Positions 63,556-64,000 of a DNA stretch of 64,000 nucleotides are shown one piece after another. Positions within the stretch are counted from its first letter, which is position 1, and the number at the start of each line of letters is the position of its first letter. The position numbers and the translations under genes were made by a program. Origin of the DNA: Pratylenchus scribneri (Eukaryota > Nematoda > Chromadorea > Rhabditida > Pratylenchidae); contig JAQSEB010000164.1 of NCBI GenBank assembly GCA_030063045.1, positions 62,001 through 126,000 on the forward strand, given 5' to 3'. A model generated the notes under the pieces. It ran no database searches. It was given only the letters and a program-made list of their open reading frames with translations, and was not told the origin of the DNA.

Positions 63556-64000
63556 GAAAAAAATATGTTTGCAATGATTTAAAATTAAAATTTGATGCAA
63601 CATTCGAAAATTTTACTTCTTTTCTTGTATTATTTCATCATTAATCTAATTTTTCTTTTCGTCTATTTTAACTCTTCTTGATTCAAATTTATTTTGCTAA
63701 CCGAAAAAAACTGTTAGCCAATTTCCGATCTGATATGGAGAAAAAAAGCATCAATATTTTTGTTAATGTAATATTTTATAACTTTTTATTCAAAATTATT
63801 TAATGGTTGAAGTTAAAATAAATAATTAAATCAAGAATTTCTAAAATATTTTGTAAATTGACTCAATTAAAATTCAATTTATGTTCCAGCAGTGCCGAGA
63901 AAAAAGGTGATATAATATGGATTTTAAGTCTAAAATGCGATATCTGATACAATCAAAAATAAGCCGATTTAAGATATACTAAAATATCCGATATTTTTAC
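63556..64000. other. Sequence downstream of gene G
   Basis: AT-rich 3' flank; no supported feature. Confidence 0.4.

Overview
Eukaryotic DNA, almost certainly from a nematode. The evidence is an AT-rich background, introns of 35-55 bp, BEL/Pao retroelements with a Phlebovirus-G2-like envelope, and an astacin-EGF-CUB metalloprotease of the nematode NAS type. A plant-parasitic tylenchid (Meloidogyne-like) is my guess from base composition and the many secreted mosaic proteins; the window does not prove it.

Region 1 (1-29.1 kb) is a three-layer nest of transposons. A GC-rich BEL/Pao element (BEL-1) carries gag, protease, RT/RNase H and env. It is interrupted at 2022-21454 by a 19.4-kb Polinton/Maverick with about 200-bp terminal inverted repeats and a perfect 6-bp target duplication (AACGCC). 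It is interrupted again at 23882-27895 by a second, internally deleted BEL/Pao element (BEL-2) with near-identical 456/457-bp LTRs. The Polinton has protein-primed DNA polymerase B (16 exons), adenain-like protease, major capsid and other virion-type proteins, a chromodomain integrase and a packaging ATPase. It also has Cys-rich small proteins and a putative F-box/RING protein. Two in-frame TAA codons suggest this copy is decaying. Its left arm holds four kinds of tandem repeat.

Region 2 (29.1-64 kb) is an AT-rich cluster of mosaic genes, apparently secreted, that share a degenerate Ser-Ile-Arg ('SIR') repeat. Four can be assembled from splice sites in consistent phase. Gene D (+): leader, SIR, FLYWCH, Ulp1/C48 protease, SIR, FLYWCH x2. 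Gene B (-): signal peptide, Ulp1-like domain with His changed to Asn, 14 SIR motifs, hydrophobic tail. Gene C (+): signal peptide, Ulp1, 15 SIR motifs, FLYWCH repeats. Gene G (+): the same leader and promoter as C, then astacin, EGF, CUB and a SIR tail. Fragments A, E and an orphan CUB exon are broken relatives. Most module borders are phase-1 introns, so the cluster looks like an exon-shuffling factory combining leaders, proteases, zinc fingers and SIR tails. I do not recognise this family from the literature; it is the main candidate for an undescribed system.

The intergenic and intronic space of region 2 is full of small elements: six hAT-type insertions with 8-bp target duplications, a TA-flanked element, several long fold-back elements and a hAT transposase relic. 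No tRNA, rRNA or CRISPR array was seen.
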